Of a stretch of 23,105 nucleotides of DNA, positions 1 through 7,119 are shown one piece after another. The stretch is taken from assembly GCA_050747865.1 (NCBI GenBank), contig JBOGJI010000287.1, positions 1 to 23,105 on the forward strand. Reading direction: 5' to 3'. The notes beneath the pieces were generated by a model. It was given only the letters and a program-made list of their open reading frames with translations. It made no database searches and was not told where the DNA came from. This DNA is from JBOGJI01 sp050747865 (GTDB lineage Bacteria > Acidobacteriota > Thermoanaerobaculia > Multivoradales > JAHEKO01). A program made the translations under genes and the position numbers. Positions within the stretch are counted from its first letter, which is position 1. Each line of letters opens with the position of its first letter.

Positions 1-1
1 C

Positions 2-1411
2 CGGCCGGAGACCGTGACCTCCGTCCTCTGCACCGATCCCTTGCTGGAGCCCGCCAACGGCCCCAACTACTTCCCATTTGATCCGGACGTCGAGTACGCC
101 ATCCGCATCGACAACGACCACGACGCCAAGCCGGACGTCTCCTTCCTGTTCTCGTTCGAGACGGAGCAGAACCTGCCGGGCGTTCCGGTGGGCTTCGCCG
201 GGGCCGGGGACGGCATCCCGGCGCCCGATCTCTCGCCGCCGCCGATCGACCCGGGGACGCCGCTCGTGCCACCGGCGATCACGGCACTCGAAGGTGCGGG
301 CTCCGAAGGCATCGGCCTGCGCCAGACCTACGAGGTCGTGGCGAAGGTGGGCAAGAGGCGCATCCGGCTGCGCCGCCAGGGAAGCGGCGACCTGATCGCG
401 TTGCCCTCGAACGTCGGGCCGCGAACCATGCCCGACTACTCGTCGCTCTTCTCGCAGGCGATCTACAACTTGCCGGCCGGCATCAAGGTCTTCGCCGGCA
501 CCGTCGACGACGCCTTTTTCATCGACCTCGGCGCCGCTTTCGACACCCTGAACTTCCGCGTCATTCCCGGCCCCGGGTCGACCGGTATTCCCCTCGTCCT
601 CTCGGACGCCCAGAACGCCGATGACGCCTCCAACTTCCTGGCCGACGACGTCTCGGGCTACAACGTGAACTGCATCGCGATCCAGGTCCCGACCTCCTAT
701 GTGGCGAAGGGCGGCGAGCATCCCTCGCCGGACGATCCGCTGCGACAGGTGGGCTTCTGGGGAACGACCTCGCGGCGCGCCCTCACAATCCGCCCCGACG
801 AGAGCCCCACGATCGACGTCGGCGGCTTCGTCCAGGTGCAGCGCATGGCGAACCCGCTGTTCAACGAGCTGCTGATCGGCACCGACAAGAAGGACCTGTG
901 GAGCCGGTCGCAGCCGAAGGACGATCAGCAGTTCAGTGCCCTGGCGCTCGACCCGCTGATCGTGCGGCTGGGGCAGGCGGCCTTCGCGGCGGCGGGCATC
1001 GAGTTTCCGATCCCAGCTCCGCCGCGGCTCGACCTCGCTCCGCTGGTCTTCTACTCGAGCGGCCCGCAGGGTCCGTTCGCCGACCTGCTGCGCGTCGACC
1101 TCTCCGTGCCTCCGACGCCGGCCGCAAATCGTAGCCGTCTCGGGCTCTGCGGGGGGGACCCCGCCGGGTTCCCCAACGGCCGTCGCACGACCGACGACGT
1201 GACCGACTGCTTCCTGCGGGCCGGCTTCGGGATCCTGATTCCGGACTTCAACGTGTTCCCCTTCAACCGCCTCGGCGACGGGGTCAACGTGAACGACAAT
1301 CCGGTTCCGGAGACGTTCCCCTTCCTGGCGGCGGCGAACAGCGGGCGCAACAGCCGCCACGTGGATCCGGGCGAGCCCGGATGCGCGGCGGGAGACTGCC
1401 CGATCGACTGA
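2..1411 (+). CDS. DUF4331 family protein (5' end outside the window)
   Basis: The frame is open to the left edge. The first possible start (GTG at 14) lies inside conserved sequence, so this is the C-terminal 469 codons of a longer protein. DUF4331 hallmarks are visible: an N-proximal stretch with FDPDVEYAIRIDNDHDAKPD, a central NPLFNELLIGTDKKD segment followed by QPKDDQQFSALALDPL, the LLRVDLSVPP strand, FPNGRRTTDDVTDCFLRAGF, and a C-terminal NSRHVDPGEPGC signature. Family members are usually secreted and have no established biochemical role; the signal peptide expected here would be upstream of base 1. A TPR gene follows 110 bp later on the same strand. The same DUF4331-then-TPR pairing recurs at 4607-5848 and 3276-4601 on the opposite strand, which supports a functional link between the two families. 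The family call is firm and the function unknown. Confidence 0.88.
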   Translation, partial: RPETVTSVLCTDPLLEPANGPNYFPFDPDVEYAIRIDNDHDAKPDVSFLFSFETEQNLPGVPVGFAGAGDGIPAPDLSPPPIDPGTPLVPPAITALEGAGSEGIGLRQTYEVVAKVGKRRIRLRRQGSGDLIALPSNVGPRTMPDYSSLFSQAIYNLPAGIKVFAGTVDDAFFIDLGAAFDTLNFRVIPGPGSTGIPLVLSDAQNADDASNFLADDVSGYNVNCIAIQVPTSYVAKGGEHPSPDDPLRQVGFWGTTSRRALTIRPDESPTIDVGGFVQVQRMANPLFNELLIGTDKKDLWSRSQPKDDQQFSALALDPLIVRLGQAAFAAAGIEFPIPAPPRLDLAPLVFYSSGPQGPFADLLRVDLSVPPTPAANRSRLGLCGGDPAGFPNGRRTTDDVTDCFLRAGFGILIPDFNVFPFNRLGDGVNVNDNPVPETFPFLAAANSGRNSRHVDPGEPGCAAGDCPID

Positions 1412-1521
1412 CGCAGCGGCTGACCATGGGCGGCCGGCCGGGCTCTCCCCCCGGATCGCGGCCGCCCCTTCTTCCCTTGCCGTGCATCGATCACATTGGA
1501 GTCACGTGGAGGTACCCAACC

Positions 1522-2706
1522 ATGAGTCGAACACATCGAACGATCGCCTTGGTCTGCGCGCTGGCGCTCTCCATCCCTCTCGCCGCGCCGGCTGAAACCC
1601 CGGCGCAGCAGCGGATCCGGGCCGCGCGCGAGCGCATGGAGCGCGCGCCGTCCGCTTCCGAACGTGCCGCCGCGCTCATCGCACTGGCGTCCGCTCACAC
1701 GGCACGCGCACGGGAAAGCGGCGAAGGTGCGCACTACGACCGCGCCCTCGAGGCACTGCGACGGGCCCGCGAAGCTGGAGCGGCGGGCGGCGAGCTGACG
1801 AAGATCGCGGCCTGGGTGCGGCTCGGCCGTCACGAGTTCAGGGCCGCCGAGGCGCTGGCGCGTCAAAGCGTCGGCCAGGCGCCGGGCGATCACGAGAGCT
1901 GGGGTCTCCTCGGCGACGCCCTGATGGAGCTCGGCCGCAGCGACGAGGCGGCGGATGCCTACCAGCGCATGATGGACCTGCGGCCGGGCCCCGGCGCCTA
2001 CCTCCGCGCCTCCTACTACCGAGAGCGCGTCGGTGATCTCGAAGCGGCCGCTGAGCTGCTCGAGCGCGCCCTCGCCGCGACCGGCGCCCGAGAATCCGAA
2101 CAGGTCGCATGGATCCTGGTGCACCGCGCATCCCTCGAGGATCGGCTCGGCCATTCGGCTCGCGCCGAAGCCCTATTGCGGCAGGCCCTTTCCCGTTTCC
2201 CGGGCTATCACTACGCGCTCACGGCGCTGGCGGAGCACCATCTCGAGCACGGCCGTCCTGACGAGGCCCTGCCGTGGGCGCGCCGCGCGCTCGACGCGGC
2301 CCCCCACGCCGAGCGGTGGCTCATCCTCGCCGACGCGCTGCGCGCTACAGGCCGGGAAGACGAGGCGCGCGAGGCCGAGGACCGATTCGAGCGCACCGCG
2401 CTGGCCAACGTGGATCAGCCCGACAACGAGAACCTCTTCCTCGTCGACTACTATCTCGACCGCCGTCCGAACCCCTCCCGAGCCCTTGCCATCGCTCGGC
2501 GCGAAGCCGCGCGCCGACCTGATCCGCCGACCCTCGAACGTCTGGCACGGGCCGAGCGGCGACATCGAGGTGAAGCGGACGATCGAGACCCAGGCGGGCC
2601 GGCCGGGCAACTGCGGCACGCCGCACCAGAAATGACCCTCCGGCGCGGCAAACCTCCAGGAAGCCCCCAGATACGGGCTGCTCCCGGAGGTTCGATGGGG
2701 GCGTGA
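1522..2706 (+). CDS. Secreted TPR protein with a rearranged C-terminus
   Basis: This is a 394-aa TPR protein. The ATG at 1522 is preferred over an in-frame start at 1381 because it has a GGAGG at 1508-1512 with 9-nt spacing and opens with a signal peptide (MSRTHR, then a hydrophobic stretch to APA, cleavage near residue 24). Helical TPR pairs run from about residue 55 to 330, for example GDHESWGLLGDALMELGRSD and DEALPWARRALDAAP. Comparison with the intact neighbour at 3276-4601 shows where it breaks. The neighbour continues as DTLAWALYKRG plus two more repeats. Here the match decays after PPTLERLARA (about base 2555), and the last 45 or so residues are Arg/Gly/Pro-rich and unlike TPR. The 3' part is therefore probably foreign sequence read through by chance. 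TPR proteins are periplasmic or secreted scaffolds; the natural partner is inferred to be the upstream DUF4331 protein. It may be non-functional. Confidence 0.75.
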   Translation: MSRTHRTIALVCALALSIPLAAPAETPAQQRIRAARERMERAPSASERAAALIALASAHTARARESGEGAHYDRALEALRRAREAGAAGGELTKIAAWVRLGRHEFRAAEALARQSVGQAPGDHESWGLLGDALMELGRSDEAADAYQRMMDLRPGPGAYLRASYYRERVGDLEAAAELLERALAATGARESEQVAWILVHRASLEDRLGHSARAEALLRQALSRFPGYHYALTALAEHHLEHGRPDEALPWARRALDAAPHAERWLILADALRATGREDEAREAEDRFERTALANVDQPDNENLFLVDYYLDRRPNPSRALAIARREAARRPDPPTLERLARAERRHRGEADDRDPGGPAGQLRHAAPEMTLRRGKPPGSPQIRAAPGGSMGA

Positions 2707-2742
2707 TGGCGAAGTACCGCTTCCTCACGACCTGGCTGCTCG
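2706..2742 (+). pseudogene. Fragment resembling the start of an SRPBCC/polyketide-cyclase-like gene
   Basis: The ATG at 2706 overlaps the TGA of the preceding TPR frame and is preceded by GGAGG near 2686. It encodes MAKYRFLTTWLL, which from memory resembles the opening of SRPBCC-superfamily proteins that continue with a DAPxE motif. After about 12 codons the resemblance stops and another reading frame encodes a DUF4143 ATPase tail. This looks like a start codon plus a few codons of a lost gene, joined to other debris near base 2740. The identification rests on 12 residues and is tentative. Confidence 0.35.
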
Positions 2743-3256
2743 CCGCTGTCGCTGAACGCCCTGCGCGAGGATCTCGAGGTGAGCCACAAGGCGGTGAGCC
2801 ACTGGATGAACATCCTCGAGCGGCTCTACCACGTGGTGCGTATCCCGCCTTTCGCCTCCTCGAAAGTTCGCACGCTGCGTAAGATGCCCAAGGCGTACCT
2901 GTGGGACGTCAGTCTCGTGCCCGACGCCGGACGTCGCTTCAAAAAACCTCATCGCGCTCCACCTGCTCAAGCTCTGCCACTACCTGGAGGACAGGGAAGG
3001 GTACCCGGTGGCGCTGCGCCACCTGCGCGACCGCAGCGGGCGCGAGGTCGACTTTCTCGTCACCCTCGACGAGAAGCCCTGGTTCGCCGTGGAAGCCAAG
3101 CTGCGGGCCACTCGCATCGATCCGGCCCTAGCTTACTTCCGGGACCGCCTCGCGATCCCGTCGACGTTCCAGGTGACCCTGGAAGGCGACGCGGACTTCG
3201 TCGAACAAGGCGTGCATGTTCTCCCCGCCCACCGCTTCCTCGGAGCCGTGGCATAG
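2743..3256 (+). pseudogene. C-terminal remnant of a DUF4143-type AAA ATPase, frameshifted
   Basis: Two frames together encode the C-terminal domain of DUF4143 ATPases. Frame 1 gives LSLNALREDLEVSHKAVSHW, then ILERLYHVVRIPPFA, KMPKAYLWD and VPDAGRRF up to about 2940. Frame 2 gives NLIALHLLKLCHYLEDREGY, LRDRSGREVDFLVT, PWFAVEAKLRATRIDPAL and VLPAHRFLGAVA, ending at TAG 3254-3256. The frames join at an A6 run (2941-2946); five A residues would restore one frame reading RRF-K-NLIAL. The N-terminal P-loop ATPase domain, normally about 200 residues, is absent, so the gene is dead even if the frameshift is an assembly error. The ExD/ExK nuclease-like pattern (REVDFLV ... FAVEAK) of the family's C-terminal fold is still recognisable. 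These ATPases are often horizontally mobile accessory genes. Confidence 0.82.
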
Positions 3257-3275
3257 AGGTACTGCCGCCGTTCCT

Positions 3276-4601
3276 CTACATGCGAGAGAAACGGGAGCCA
3301 ACGTTTCCGTCAGGCGGAGGCTCGGTCCACGGGTTCACCGCCCGCGCCCTCCGAAGCAGCCGCTGTGCCCGGTCGGCCGTGCCCTCGGCCTGTGCGATCC
3401 GGGCGGCGTGGTAGAGGATGCGCGCATCTTCGGTGCCCAGGGCCGTGGCCCGCGCGACGGCGGCCGCGGCCTCAGCGATCTCGCCGCGCTTGTAGAGCGC
3501 CCAGGCCAGCGTGTCCCAGGCGTGGATGTCCTCGCGCTCGGCCAGGTCCTCGCGGGCCAGCCGCACCGCCTCATCCAGGTTGCGCTCCAGGTCGGCCCAC
3601 AGCAGGGCGAGCTGGCGACGGTAGAGGCGGCGATGGAGCGGCGACGCCAGGGCCAGGCGCTCGGCCTCGCCGTAGGCCTTCTCAGCCTCCGTCATGTTTC
3701 CGGACGCGGCGTGCAGATCGCCGATGGCGTGCCAGAGAATCGGCTCCGGTTGCGCCGCGACGGCTTGCGCGTAGAGCTCCAGCGCGGCCCCGGTCCGGCC
3801 GCGCGCCGCCTCGATGCGGGCTTGTGCGGCCAAGGCCGGCGACCAGCCGGGACGCAGCTCGAGGGCTCGGTGCAGGGCCCGCTCGGCGGTGTCCAGGCGG
3901 CCGCGGCCCCACTCCAGCTCGGCCAGCCGCAGCTCGTACCAGGCCGCTGTCGACTCCGACGGATCGTCGGCGTAGACCCGGTCGCGAGCCTCGAGGAGGA
4001 GCGCCTCAGCGTCCCCCGTATGGCCGTGGAGCTCGGCGAGCTGGGCTCGTCGGACCAGCAGGGCCGGCGCCCCGGCCAACTGGTCGCCGGTGTCTAAAGC
4101 AAGGGCGTCGAGCAGCTCCCGCGCCTCTTCATAACGCCCCAGAGCGGTCAGACAGTCCAGGCGCAGGACGCGCGCATCCAGCGACCCCGGATCGCGCTGC
4201 AGGATGTCCTCGGCCCTGTCCAGGGCTTCGCGAAACTGATGCAGGTCATAGAGAACGCCCGCAAGCCCTACCGCCGCCCGCAGATACTCGGGCAGGATCT
4301 CGGTCGCCCGGCGCAATGCCCGCTCGGCCTCCCGATAGTCCCCGAGATCACCGAAGATCCTGGCTCGCTGGCGATGGTAGTCGCCGAGCACGAACCAGCT
4401 CGCGCCGTCTTCCGGTCGCGCCATGACGCGGGAGGCGAACAGGCCGATGCGCGCGTCCAGGGTCTCGCGCGCTGGTTCGAGCCGCGCCTCCTCTTCCACG
4501 GGACTGGCCGGCGGATGGGCGTAGGCCGGACCCGCCGCCAGGGCGAGTCCGGCCAGGGCCCACAGGCCGCCGGCGAAGGTTCTGGATCGCCGGGAGCTCA
4601 T
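3276..4601 (-). CDS. Secreted TPR-repeat protein
   Basis: This 441-aa protein has a clear signal peptide (MSSRRSR, a Leu/Ala-rich core, then AYA|HPP, cleavage near residue 28). About ten TPR-like helix pairs run from residue 50 to 425. Typical pairs are GDYREAERALRRATEILPEY, GRYEEARELLDALA, AERALHRALELRPGWSPAL, NMTEAEKAYGEAERLAL, DTLAWALYKRGEIAEAAAAV and RAQRLLRRARAVNP. The start lies 5 bp after the stop of the DUF4331 gene on the same strand, so the two are almost certainly co-transcribed and probably translationally coupled; no strong Shine-Dalgarno is visible. TPR arrays mediate protein-protein contacts, and the repeated pairing with DUF4331 here suggests the DUF4331 protein as partner (inference). 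It converges on the ATPase pseudogene with a 19-bp gap and no evident terminator. It is intact, unlike its counterpart at 1522-2706. Confidence 0.9.
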   Translation of the reverse strand: MSSRRSRTFAGGLWALAGLALAAGPAYAHPPASPVEEEARLEPARETLDARIGLFASRVMARPEDGASWFVLGDYHRQRARIFGDLGDYREAERALRRATEILPEYLRAAVGLAGVLYDLHQFREALDRAEDILQRDPGSLDARVLRLDCLTALGRYEEARELLDALALDTGDQLAGAPALLVRRAQLAELHGHTGDAEALLLEARDRVYADDPSESTAAWYELRLAELEWGRGRLDTAERALHRALELRPGWSPALAAQARIEAARGRTGAALELYAQAVAAQPEPILWHAIGDLHAASGNMTEAEKAYGEAERLALASPLHRRLYRRQLALLWADLERNLDEAVRLAREDLAEREDIHAWDTLAWALYKRGEIAEAAAAVARATALGTEDARILYHAARIAQAEGTADRAQRLLRRARAVNPWTEPPPDGNVGSRFSRM

Positions 4602-4606
4602 GGCGT

Positions 4607-5848
4607 TCAGCGCGGCGACCGACGCGACACGGTGGAGCGCGCGTCCGAGCTGAGCGAGTCTCCTGTGCGGCTGCGCGTTGCAACACCCGTGGAAGCGTCG
4701 TCAGCAGGCCCCGTCGTCCCCAGCGCGGCGGTGCCCGTCGCGGACGCACCGGCGGCGGCGGACGACGCGCCTCCGCTAGCCGAGGCCGACACGGAGCCCG
4801 AGCCGGCGACGGTCGAACCGTTCGGCGCCGCCAGGTAGGGGAACGCGGCGGAGAACGCGTTGTCGTTCGCGTCCACGCAGTCCCCGGCGGCCGGGTTGCC
4901 GGTGATCAGCTGCAGCTCGAGGTCGATCACGTCGTCTTCGAGCCGCCGCCCGTTCAGGAATCCCTGCGGGTTGGCGACGTCGACCGTCAGGATGTCGGGC
5001 AACAGCGCGCCGGCGAAATCGCCCAGGAAACCGCCGAAGCGGGCGCGATCGGTCTTCGGCTCGGCCTCGTTGAAGGCGTTCTTCTGATCCGACGGGATGA
5101 AGACGGTGTTGATCGCCGGACGGCCCATGCGATCGATCTGGCGGTGCTGCCCGGGGTTCGATGCGGCGCGTGTCACGGTGCGGCCCCAGACGCCGATCTG
5201 CGAACGCCCGAAGACGTGACTCGGGATCTCCAGCACGATCGCCATGGTGTTGAGGCCGCCGAAGAAGTCGACACCGGAGGCTCCGGGAGTACCGCCGGGG
5301 GCGTTGCAGAAGTCGTAGGCCCCGAGGAAGGCGGCGAGATCGAAGAAGAAGGGATCATCGAAGAGCCCGAACTGCAGCGAGCCGCCCCCGGCCACCGGCA
5401 GGACGGTGCCCGACGGGCCGGCGGCGAGGATGGCCTTGCCCGAAGCGGGATCGGGCGGCGGGCAGTTGTGTGCCGGTTCGCAGCGCAATTGCCCCCATTG
5501 TCTGCCGTTGGGCAGCGGTCGGTCGAACCGGACGGAGAACGTCAGGTCCTCCCGCGCGTCGGCGTTGGTGTCGATCGGGAACTCATACGATGCCAGCGGG
5601 TTAAACACCAGCGGGCTGAGCACCGCCGCCACGGGGTCGATCGTCATGACCAGCACCGTGTTCGCGGGATCGGCCGGCGACTGGAACGCATAGACGTCGT
5701 TGATGTCCATGCGCCCGTCGAAGCCCGGCGAGCTCATGCGCGGCGCGTCCAGGTGGTCCGCCGCCGGCAGGGGCAGCGCCAGCAGGCCCATGCCGGCCAG
5801 GACGGCCAGGCACGCACGTCTGCGGATGGAACGGATGGTGGCTCGCAT
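4607..5848 (-). CDS. Secreted DUF4331 family protein with a low-complexity C-terminal tail
   Basis: This 413-aa protein starts at ATG 5848 (complement), chosen over an upstream in-frame start because GGAAAGGAG lies 6 nt before it and a signal peptide begins there (MRATIRSIRRR, hydrophobic core, PLPAA|DHLDAP, cleavage near residue 29-30). DUF4331 markers in order are DHLDAPRMSS (31-40), INDVYAFQSP, YEFPIDTNADAREDLTFSV, LNTMAIVLEIPSHVFG, RQIDRMGRPAINTVF, LLPDILTVDV, FLNGRRLEDDVIDLELQL and FPYLAAP. The last 70 residues (bases 4610-4819) are a Ser/Ala/Gly/Thr-rich tail ending in Arg-rich residues. The other DUF4331 protein in the window has no such tail; it ends in NSRHVDPGEPGC and a short acidic stretch. 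The family's biochemical role is unknown. The protein is exported and paired with the TPR gene just downstream. Confidence 0.9.
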   Translation of the reverse strand: MRATIRSIRRRACLAVLAGMGLLALPLPAADHLDAPRMSSPGFDGRMDINDVYAFQSPADPANTVLVMTIDPVAAVLSPLVFNPLASYEFPIDTNADAREDLTFSVRFDRPLPNGRQWGQLRCEPAHNCPPPDPASGKAILAAGPSGTVLPVAGGGSLQFGLFDDPFFFDLAAFLGAYDFCNAPGGTPGASGVDFFGGLNTMAIVLEIPSHVFGRSQIGVWGRTVTRAASNPGQHRQIDRMGRPAINTVFIPSDQKNAFNEAEPKTDRARFGGFLGDFAGALLPDILTVDVANPQGFLNGRRLEDDVIDLELQLITGNPAAGDCVDANDNAFSAAFPYLAAPNGSTVAGSGSVSASASGGASSAAAGASATGTAALGTTGPADDASTGVATRSRTGDSLSSDARSTVSRRSPR

Positions 5849-6062
5849 GCGATTCTCCTTTCCAATCGGTTCGTACGACTTCGCCCGTCGCCGGGCGGCT
5901 CTGGGGCTCACTCCCCAAACACCCGCTCTACGGAGCCCTGAGCCGGTCAGATGAATCCGCGCGGCGCGCCGGGATGGCAGGCGGGCCGTCGCCGCTCAGC
6001 GCCTGGACGGTTGCTCGCTGTCTGCCGAGGATCCTTCAGAGTGTAGAAATTTCGGCAATACA

Positions 6063-6091
6063 CAGCCGCCGCTTCCGGGAAGTGGCGGCTG
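6063..6091. repeat. Inverted repeat / hairpin, 13-bp stem
   Basis: CAGCCGCCGCTTC pairs with GAAGTGGCGGCTG around a CGG triloop; 12 pairs are Watson-Crick and one is G-U. Neither side carries a T-run, so a classical intrinsic terminator is unlikely on either strand. It sits 67 bp upstream of the -24/-12 element, in a position where a regulator site or a REP-like element would fit. Confidence 0.7.
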
Positions 6092-6146
6092 CAAAAGACT
6101 CAATCTAAGATGAGCAAAATCAATCGTTTGGGATCGAAATCGTCGA

Positions 6147-6177
6147 GCAACCGACGGCTGGCACGGGCCTTGGACTG
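6147..6177 (+). promoter_or_regulatory. Putative sigma-54 (-24/-12) promoter, copy A
   Basis: The core at 6159-6174 reads TGGCACGGGCCTTGGA. The sigma-54 consensus is TGGCACG-N4-TTGCW, so this matches everywhere except the C at -12, which is G. The -24 GG and the -13 G have the required 12-bp register. The predicted transcription start is near 6185, leaving about 17 nt of leader before the ATG at 6202 and including its AGGAGA. A 31-nt block containing this core recurs at 17204-17234 with 28 of 31 identities. Sigma-54 promoters need an AAA+ enhancer-binding protein; none is encoded in this window. Confidence 0.6.
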
Positions 6178-6201
6178 TAGCCAAGGCGTCAGGAGACGAC
6201 A

Positions 6202-7002
6202 ATGGCTTGGCACAGATCCCTGCTCACAACCCTCTTTCTGCTGCCCGTCCTTGCGCTGCCGGCGGCGGCGGCCGAGATCACGCTGACACTAGCCAACGAC
6301 GCGCTGGCGCCGCGCGAGCACGTCGATGACCTCTATACGGCGGATACGCAGCTCGCCGTCTACCTCGGCCGCTATCGCCTGCAGCTCGGCGAGCGCATGT
6401 TCACCGACCGCGCGCGCGAGCTGCGCTTCGACGAGACCGCCGTAGAGGTCTCGCGGGCGCTGCCGCGCTTCGGCCGCTGGCGCGGCGAGGTCGGCCTGGG
6501 AGCCCTGCACGTCGGGCGCGGCCTGCTCGGCGAGAGCGCCCAGAACGCCGTGCACCGGGCGATCGGCGACAGCGAGGTCGATCTCGAATACGCGGCCGAG
6601 CACGATCTCTACGGGCGCGCCCGGGTCGATCTCTGGCGACCCGTCGTGGAGCGCGCGGCCTTCGATCTCCGGTTCCACGGTACCGCCGTGCTGGTGCCCG
6701 GCTTCGACAGCCACGCCCGCCTGGCGCTCGAGGCCGAGCGGCCGCTGGGAAGGGGCTTCAGCCTGCTGGCCGGGGTCGCGGTGCTGGCCCACCACGTAGA
6801 GACCGACCTGCTCCGCGACGTCGTCGCTGAGGAGGGCCATGCTTGGAACGTGGCCCTGGCGTGGCGCGACCTCTCCGTCGGCTACGGCTACAACCTCTAC
6901 GGCACCGAGACCGGACACCTGATGCTGAGCTACGACTTCGCGCGGCCTCTGGCGCGCTGGACCGGAGCTTCGCCTTCGATATCCGAGGGACGGCCATGGT
7001 GA
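6202..7002 (+). CDS. Probable outer-membrane beta-barrel protein
   Basis: This 266-aa protein starts at ATG 6202 with AGGAGA six bases upstream. A signal peptide is clear (MAWHRSLLTT, hydrophobic core, PAAAA|E, cleavage near 24). The mature part begins EITLTLANDALAPREHVDD and continues as alternating polar/apolar strands rich in Arg, Tyr and Leu: YRLQLGERMF, LRFDETAVEVSRAL, RGEVGLGALHVGRG, FDLRFHGTAVLVPGF, ARLALEAERPL, LSVGYGYNLYG and HLMLSYDF. This is the pattern of a small porin-like barrel. The ND...D..YT opening is loosely reminiscent of LpxR-type lipid A deacylases, but catalytic residues cannot be assigned, so that is only a possibility. It is the first gene after promoter copy A, and the adaptor of RND system 1 follows after 117 bp. 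It may act at the outer membrane together with that pump, but its function is not recognised. Confidence 0.65.
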   Translation: MAWHRSLLTTLFLLPVLALPAAAAEITLTLANDALAPREHVDDLYTADTQLAVYLGRYRLQLGERMFTDRARELRFDETAVEVSRALPRFGRWRGEVGLGALHVGRGLLGESAQNAVHRAIGDSEVDLEYAAEHDLYGRARVDLWRPVVERAAFDLRFHGTAVLVPGFDSHARLALEAERPLGRGFSLLAGVAVLAHHVETDLLRDVVAEEGHAWNVALAWRDLSVGYGYNLYGTETGHLMLSYDFARPLARWTGASPSISEGRPW

Positions 7003-7119
7003 CGGGGGCGGGCGGCGCAGGATCCGGGTCGCTTCAGACCGCCGGGCATTGCAAGCTCGCGTCCGTCGATGGCGCCGACCTCCATTCGACTATCCATTGG
7101 GAGTAAGGAGACAACACCG

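Larger units (their letters stand above)
5849..6201. other. 353-bp divergent intergenic region
   Basis: This region separates the minus-strand DUF4331-TPR pair from the plus-strand efflux cluster. It holds the Shine-Dalgarno of the minus-strand gene (AAGGAG on the complement, about 5855-5860), a 13-bp-stem hairpin (6063-6091), a -24/-12-type promoter element (6147-6177) pointing right, and an AGGAGA ribosome-binding site (6191-6196) for the gene at 6202. Bases 6040-6140 are noticeably more A/T-rich than the flanking genes, as expected for a control region. No convincing small ORF was found. No -35/-10 pair for the minus-strand genes could be assigned with confidence. Confidence 0.7.

Noticed and set aside
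1381..1521. N-terminal extension of the first TPR gene
   Set aside because: It would overlap the DUF4331 3' end and precede a good Shine-Dalgarno and signal peptide at 1522; the extension is Arg/Pro-rich and unlike a secreted protein start.
2546..2561. TGGCACGGGCC sequence inside the first TPR gene as a third -24/-12 promoter
   Set aside because: The -12 half is absent (GAGCG instead of TTGG) and the surrounding 31-nt block is not conserved; it is coding sequence.
2941..2947. AAAAAAC as a programmed -1 frameshift slippery site
   Set aside because: The heptamer is not in the register required for -1 slippage, and the shift needed is from frame 1 to frame 2 (+1). The gene is also N-terminally truncated.
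6063..6091. Hairpin as an intrinsic terminator
   Set aside because: No U-tract follows on either strand and no gene converges on it; both flanking genes point away.
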